Positions 58,559 to 64,000 of a stretch of 64,000 nucleotides of DNA are shown here, piece by piece. The notes under the pieces were generated by a model. The model saw only the letters and a list, made by a program, of their open reading frames with translations, did not search any database and had not been told where the DNA came from. Within the stretch, counting starts at the first letter, position 1, and each line of letters starts with the position of its first letter. The position numbers were made by a program, and so were the translations under genes. The DNA is from Boletus sp. NGJ (lineage: Eukaryota > Basidiomycota > Agaricomycetes > Boletales > Boletaceae): positions 2,232,001 through 2,296,000 of the forward strand of contig JAGTXK010000055.1 of assembly GCA_019096195.1 (NCBI GenBank). The letters are read 5' to 3'.

Positions 58559-59367
58559 GTCGTCGAGATAGTTCTAACACGAGTCGTAGTGACGCTTCAC
58601 TGGGGTGTGACTAGATCAGAACCACGCGGGGGGTGTACGCACGAGACCCGTTTTAGAACGCTTTGCCCGTCCACACTGCTGCAGCATGACAACCACGTTG
58701 CCGAGGCTGTGCGACGCCAGCAGAACGCCCACTAGGTGGTGGCGCGGGAGGAACACTTGATTAACTCACCGGGTGGGAAGGATTGATTGGCAAGACGCGA
58801 GCTTGTCTGACTTGAGAAAGTACAACTAACGCAATCACGGCGAGCACGGTTGGTTTCTGGTGTGCAGAGGAAGACCGGTGAGTGGTCGCCGGACTCATGG
58901 GGGCGGCAGCGACGAGAGGGGAACAAAAAGCGACGTACAAAGGACGGGAAAGTTGCGGGGTCGATGTTGGCGACGACGAGCGGCCTCGACACGAAATCGC
59001 AAGGTCGACCTACTCATCATTCGCGACATGAACCGGCCCTAAGCAGACAAATACACACAAATAGCCTTGGAGAAAAATAAAATAAAAGAAAAAGAGAAAA
59101 CAACAAACAAACTGTCTCAGATCCGAGTCTATCTTCGTGCTACGCATACAGATATTATAGTGTGCATGCTCATATCATAGCGAAAAAGGGTTGTGCAGTA
59201 CTGATACAGTGTATCCTTCCCCATCGCCTCCATGGTCCACATTACGGTGCTGTAGGTGTTTTAGCAGTATGCAAGATCCTGTCGTAGCTGGAAACATGTT
59301 GAACACCGGCGTTCTGCTTGGGAATTCAGAGACTCGCAATGGCTCAGGATAAAGATTACCGTACAAA
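58559..59367. other. Intergenic, no gene seen
   Basis: Holds the CDC42 promoter and 5' leader and the 3' flank of the WD40 gene. Short open frames on both strands lack domain or splice support. A-rich tract at 59071-59102. Confidence 0.45.
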
Positions 59368-62300
59368 TCATGACTCCATTAAGGGAGGCTTCCACCAAGA
59401 GAGAACTCCTCGCTTGGTACCAGTAACTATACACGCTTGTGAGCCACGGTCGAAACACTGCAAAAACAAACATCAGCCTAGTAGACGCCGAAGGGTCTTA
59501 CGGACTCACAGCAACCGCCTGCACTTGTTCGGCTAAAAGGTAGTCACACGGTCAGCCCGCGCTTACGTGCCGCAGTGAAAGAACGCCACTCACATTCGCC
59601 GTGATCCAGCCCGCAGATCACCTCCCCCTTGGCCTTATCCCACACCAGCAGGTTGCTCTCTGTCGACCCAAACAAAACCGTCTTGCAGTTGCTGGCGAAT
59701 ACGGCGCCAAAACCTTGCCGTTGTTCACCCGAAGAGTCCCCATTCATGGAATAGACTTGCTCAATCTTGCCCTTGTGATCCGTCTGCTGAATTCCAACCA
59801 AATGAGCCCGTCCTCCTGCCTGCGACACCAATGCGTGTGTGCCCGACCCATTGACATCCAAGTGGTATCTGCAGCTAAGTGTCAACCGACGTTGTGTGTT
59901 GGAGTAAAAATAACCCACACTTTGGCTTTGAGGAAGGCGTACGCGCGCAGTGTTCCATTTGGCACTTGACAATACCACCTGGACACATCCCGTCGTTAGA
60001 CCAAGCCAGACAAGCACAGGAAATATGCATACAAAACCCCATCGCTAGTACCGCCAATCAACGCCTCTCCATCCTCGACAAACTGAATAGACGTCACATT
60101 TTGCCGCAGAATCGACCGTTGTGGTTGCCAAGTGCCTATCCCTGGTGTTCAACGGTAGTACCGTGCATTCACAAAAATCGCTGACCTTTGATCCATATCC
60201 AAACTTTAACTCCTATCCGCGGGAACGCAACAGCAATTCTGTCACGTCTGTATGCAAAACAGACCGAATCCTCCTTGCCAGCGTCCAATAACTTTGCCCA
60301 CTGCCAATGGTTCTGATTCTGTTCAGGATACATCAGACATATATTTATACAATGCCAAAGCGAAAACGCACCGTACGCGTCCACTTGCTGATAATCCCAT
60401 CCTGTCCCAACGAAACAACGCCCATATCATCCGACATCCAAGCGACGGCCATGATCGGTGCATTTTGTCCAAGTCGAGCTGTCTCCACTTTACTTGTCAT
60501 GTTCCATATTCGAATCGTGCGGTCATTGCATATGACAGCCAACCGTTCCCCGTCCGAACTGAACGAAACGTAGTTGATCCCTCGGTCCTCATCACTCTTA
60601 ATCTGCACTGCGTGCATCGGGTCGCGACACGGCCACGAGACCGTCCGTTTGCGTGGACGGGCGTTCTCGGCGTCTACGTCGGTGTCAGACGTCAACGCGC
60701 GTTTCTTGCCCTTGAAATCGCGCGAAGGCGTTGAACTGTTTGATCCTATCGGTCCAAGCGATTGGGGTGTATAATGGAGGACGGTGGGAGCTGCGGATGC
60801 GGGAATGAGAGGTCGAGGTGCTTGTATAGGGATATTTTGGGCCGAGGCACTAGTGGGAGACTGAGAAAAGGACGCACTTGCCCAATCGTTGCATTCTGAA
60901 TATGATTATAAAGATCTAGGTCCAGTGTGACCACGACCAGGGACTCACCGTGCTTGATTTGCGGTGTCGAAGATACAGGTTGGGCGAACAGTCCAAACCT
61001 ACCCCGGTCCGCGGGTGCGGCCGACTTGGGACCCGACGAACTATGCAAGAATCCAGGCGGAGATGGTGATGAATATGGTGCAAGACCAGAAAGGCCAGGT
61101 GGTGTTGTCGACGATCGAGTGCTTTCAGGTGTAAGTGGTCGTACAAGTGGAAGAGAGCCCCTCGCAATTGGCGGTGAGGCACTTATCTCGCCTGCCGCCG
61201 CCGCCGTATGTGCATTCGTCTGTTTATTGTATGGCCAGCCATTCCCAACCACCACCTTCCTTCTGGGTCCCGGTCGCGGCGATGACACCCGAGCACTAGG
61301 TTTTGGGGGTGGCGGTGGAGGGTGCCTCGATGGACGGATATTGAGAGGATTAGAAATTGAACCGGTTGATGTGTATGACAGCCGTGGGTCATTGGCAGAC
61401 CTTACAGGTTGATAACCGGGTTTCCCAACACTAGAGCTTGGCCCACTAGGATGTATCATGGGGTCAGATGGTCTAGACGGTAATGAAAATAATGCTGGTT
61501 GTTGATGGGGTTGGAGTGGGGTTGAGAACGGCTGGGTCAGGGGCGGAGGCAATCTGGTTTCTGGGACTATCAACTTCAATGACTGCGGGACTGGAGATTC
61601 CTTGAGTGGGGGAACGCTTTCGGGTGCAGTCGGCTCTGTCTTGATCGGTAGCTGCTCAACCGGGTTGGGCTATTCGACATCGTCATCGATGCAATTCCAG
61701 GGGAACCTATTCACCTAACTTACCATCTCATCAGAAAGGCTCGAGCGGTCCGAGGAATCCTTCCTGGTCGTCAGTGAGTCCTTTTCTCCCACGAACTCCG
61801 TTATAAATCCACCCGAAACGAATGGGTTCTTGATAGGTGCGCACTTAGGGACCGCAGTTACGACAGGAGGGAGTTCATGCTTCTCAGTTACGGATTCGGT
61901 AGTAAAAGGTGCCGAGGTGGTCGCCACGGTCGACGCAGGAGAAGCCACTATGGTCTGAGCTGATGGCGGCACTGGCGTTTGTGCGGCAACATGGGATTTT
62001 ATAGGCGCTAAGGGAAGGACGAGGGGTGAAGGAGGATGAGCGCGGCGAGAAGTGGCTCCTGTGATAAAACCTGGGATATCATCATCAGAAGCAGAAGACT
62101 GTGATGAGGGCGACGACTGGAGGTCCATGTCGACGGTCTCGGAGGATACAGGGCTGATCTGCGACGTCCTGCTAGCGGCATCCTCGATGTGGTTCCACGG
62201 CGCTTCGGGTTTCTCCACCGGCGCTTGCTGTGTGGTAGATGCTGTAGACAGCGCTTTACCTATTGTAGCAGGGGTTGGCTGCACAGGCGTGGATGGGACC

Positions 62301-63198
62301 TCGATGGGGGATGGACTGCGAAGATGGATAGGTGATTGAGGAGGTGTGCTAGGCGGTGAGCCTATGCTCATCGGAGACAAACTTCGGGAGCGATCATCGT
62401 TCGGTATCTACAGTGGCTGAGAATATGTTCTATAATTGTATAAAATGCACTTACCGGACGGTCATCAGGCGGCGGGATCAATTTTAGTGATGTGTCTGGC
62501 TCTGATACTTGCACAGGTTCTTTCACAGGAGTCGATGGCGCTCCGGGTGATTGATGAGTGGGAAGTGACAAAGTCTCCTGCACGAGGATGGTGGGGAGGA
62601 CTACCTGGACAGCACTCACAGACTGGACTTGGACGCCGACGGAGACATGTGTAGCCGGCGGTGGGATGAAGGTATCTAAGAGCGACATACCGAACGCTCG
62701 CATGGATGATGTATGGGAGGGAGAAGGGGTATACTCACCTTCGACCAAGCTCACCTGTTCGTGTTGTTTCGTCCACGTTCTCCGCATCTTGGGAGGGATG
62801 ACGTGAGAAACGGGAGGGTCAGAGAAGGTATCATCATGAGCGATCTGTTTTTCAACCTCCTCCTCCTCTTCCGAGTTTAAGTCAGGGATGGTGGAGAGGT
62901 CACCTTCGAACATGACGGCCTGGTCAGTGAACGAGCCGTCTTCTGAGGCTACTGAGAGAAGAATTTCCTTGCCGGGCTTGACCTCGATTCTCTTCTGGGC
63001 AAAAAGACTAAAGTATGCGACGGGGCCTCTTCCAGGAGGGTAGGTAGAGTCTTCTGAGAGCTCTACACGTCTAAGGACGACGTGAGCTTTCTGACTTGCG
63101 CCATGGCGTCGAAAGCGAAGGGCCCCCTTTACGCCGAGGATGGAGGCGACGGAGGGGGGTTGAAATTGTGAAAATGACTCGCTTGTGGAGTCATCCAT
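59368..63198 (-). CDS. Large WD40-repeat protein with long disordered N-terminus
   Basis: Start MDDSTSESFSQFQPPS (63198). An ordered N-terminal segment (FRRHGASQKAHVVLRRVELS, VAYFSLFAQKRIEVKPGKEI, LLSVASEDGSF) is followed by ~600 Ser/Pro/Thr-rich residues (SPMSIGSPPSTPPQSPIHL; HPPPPPPKPS). WD40 repeats then follow: INYVSFSSDGERLAVICNDR with TIRIWNM, APIMAVAWMSDDMGVVSLGQ with DGIISKW, DSVCFAYRRDRIAVAFPRIG, VTSIQFVEDGEALIGGTSDG, VLFGSTESNLLVWDKAKGEV, and a last blade CIVTGTKRGVLSWWKPP ending LMES-stop (59368-59370). About ten introns. The layout resembles a scaffold protein; no specific name recognised. Both TTSDTDVDAEN-type acidic and basic PRKRTV stretches precede the propeller. Confidence 0.75.
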
Positions 63199-63769
63199 CA
63201 CACGACCTTTTTGACTTTGGCCTCGTTCGTGCTCGTGAAAGCGTCGGCCAGTGAATCGACCGCTGTGTCGGTCACAGAAAGACTTGGCTACCAGACGGTA
63301 TAAAATCACGTGATCCGTGAGAACCACCACACATTCAACGAAAATTTCTGTTCCTATGCTCGCACGACGCACACCCAACATCTCAACTCGGCGCCAATCC
63401 CAACCTCATAGCGTTCCCCGGGTTTCGAGCCTTTCGCACAACCGACAAACTGAGCAAATTGATTACATGAATATGGTGTGTACGCTTGACAGGACTTGCT
63501 TTTCCATTGGCCGGCGTCCTCGGTTAAACTGGGAGAGCTATGACCATGGCAAAATGTGAGTCTAAAAGCATCAACTACCAGGGTATTCCAATCATCTGTG
63601 CTGTCTGTTGGCGAGGACCAACTATGCCGGGTGAGACTGAGAGGAGCGGAATGTCTTGTAAAATAGTCACGTGTTCATGTCAAGGCTATTGGACAACAAA
63701 GCAAAACAACGCCCTATAGTGAGACGTGGAACGTACTGCGCTGTTGCAAAAGTACACCACACACCGAGT
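63199..63769. promoter_or_regulatory. Divergent WD40/OST48 promoter region with two CACGTG boxes
   Basis: TCACGTGAT at 63306-63314 and GTCACGTGTT at 63666-63675 lie in the 571 bp between the two start codons. A plus-strand frame from 63355 (MLARRTPNISTRR) might be a small upstream gene but has no recognisable domain, so it is not called. Confidence 0.45.
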
Positions 63770-64000
63770 ATGCGCTTCCTGAGATCAGCGCTGGTTTCCT
63801 GCCTCGCCCTCTTGTCCTGTGCTCTCGCAAAGTCGAGCTCAGGTGACAAGGTCCTCGTCCTCCTCGACCCTCACCTAGATAAGGCAAACTACTCCATCTT
63901 CTTTAATTCACTCGAGAGTGAGTCGCGACCTATTAGCACTGTCCGACTCTGCCCACTCACACCAACTTGCAGAACGAGGGTACGACCTGACGTTCCGCGC
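63770..64000 (+). CDS. WBP1: Oligosaccharyltransferase subunit OST48/WBP1, 5' part
   Basis: ER-membrane subunit of the N-glycosylation complex. MRFLRSALVSCLALLSCALA is a signal peptide, followed by KSSSGDKVLVLLDPHLDKAN and YSIFFNSLE, which match the mature N-terminus of the family. An intron (donor near 63917, acceptor near 63972) separates it from ERGYDLTFR, the next conserved block. The gene runs off the right edge of the window. Confidence 0.85.
   Translation, partial: MRFLRSALVSCLALLSCALAKSSSGDKVLVLLDPHLDKANYSIFFNSLESESRPISTVRLCPLTPTCRTRVRPDVPR

Noticed and set aside
63355-63559. Small plus-strand gene starting MLARRTPN
   Set aside because: No domain and unclear continuation. Possibly a short upstream gene, but not supportable from sequence alone.

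Overview
The window is nuclear DNA from a filamentous basidiomycete, most likely an Agaricomycete. Evidence: dense genes split by many ~45-65 bp GT-AG introns, short divergent promoters, fungal orthologues (RPC82, YJU2, SPT16, HRQ1, RAB11/YPT31, SF3B4, EMC4, CDC42, OST48) and a KDZ-class DNA transposon of a kind abundant in mushrooms and their relatives. Nothing here fixes the genus.

Layout. 0.5-28.6 kb and 55.8-64 kb are gene-rich, CpG-containing host sequence. In order: a small membrane protein (-), an acidic nuclear-looking protein (+), RPC82 (+), a metallophosphoesterase (+), YJU2 (-), SPT16 (+), a multi-pass membrane protein (-), an alpha/beta hydrolase (+), a small basic protein (-), HRQ1 helicase (+), an L-rhamnose mutarotase-like protein (-), RAB11/YPT31 (+), an intronless orphan (+), a membrane protein (-) and SF3B4 (-). 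After the repeat block come a P-loop NTPase/REase-like gene (+), a decayed DUF6593-like gene (-), EMC4 (+), CDC42 (-), a large WD40 protein (-) and the 5' end of OST48/WBP1 (+). Many genes are head-to-head with 90-340 bp between start codons.

28.6-52.4 kb is a nested transposon block. From left to right: (i) a CpG-free fold-back repeat built from short CATAGT-type arrays (29.05-30.36 kb); (ii) a small copia-like LTR element without coding capacity (30.85-34.76 kb), whose right LTR is split by (iii) a 3.1 kb Tc1/mariner-type element with 96 bp inverted ends, a decayed DDE transposase and a convergent second gene carrying a SAM-like domain; (iv) a second fold-back/low-complexity tract built on ACTGGAT (35.86-36.64 kb); (v) a 15.4 kb KDZ DNA transposon with ~0.9 kb inverted arms, a KDZ transposase and two further same-strand genes; (vi) a young Ty3/Gypsy chromovirus (6.4 kb, 482 bp LTRs, TGAAG target duplication) inserted inside the KDZ transposase coding sequence. 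The chromovirus primer-binding site is a 12/12 complement to LTR sequence lying just downstream of a TATA box, which points to Tf1-type self-priming.

The KDZ arm ends 67 bp before the start codon of the NTPase/REase gene, a Crinkler-like architecture thought to descend from mobile elements. CpG content falls with apparent element age, and the two KDZ arms differ largely by CG-to-TG/CA changes in the left arm. Both fit cytosine-methylation decay of the repeats.
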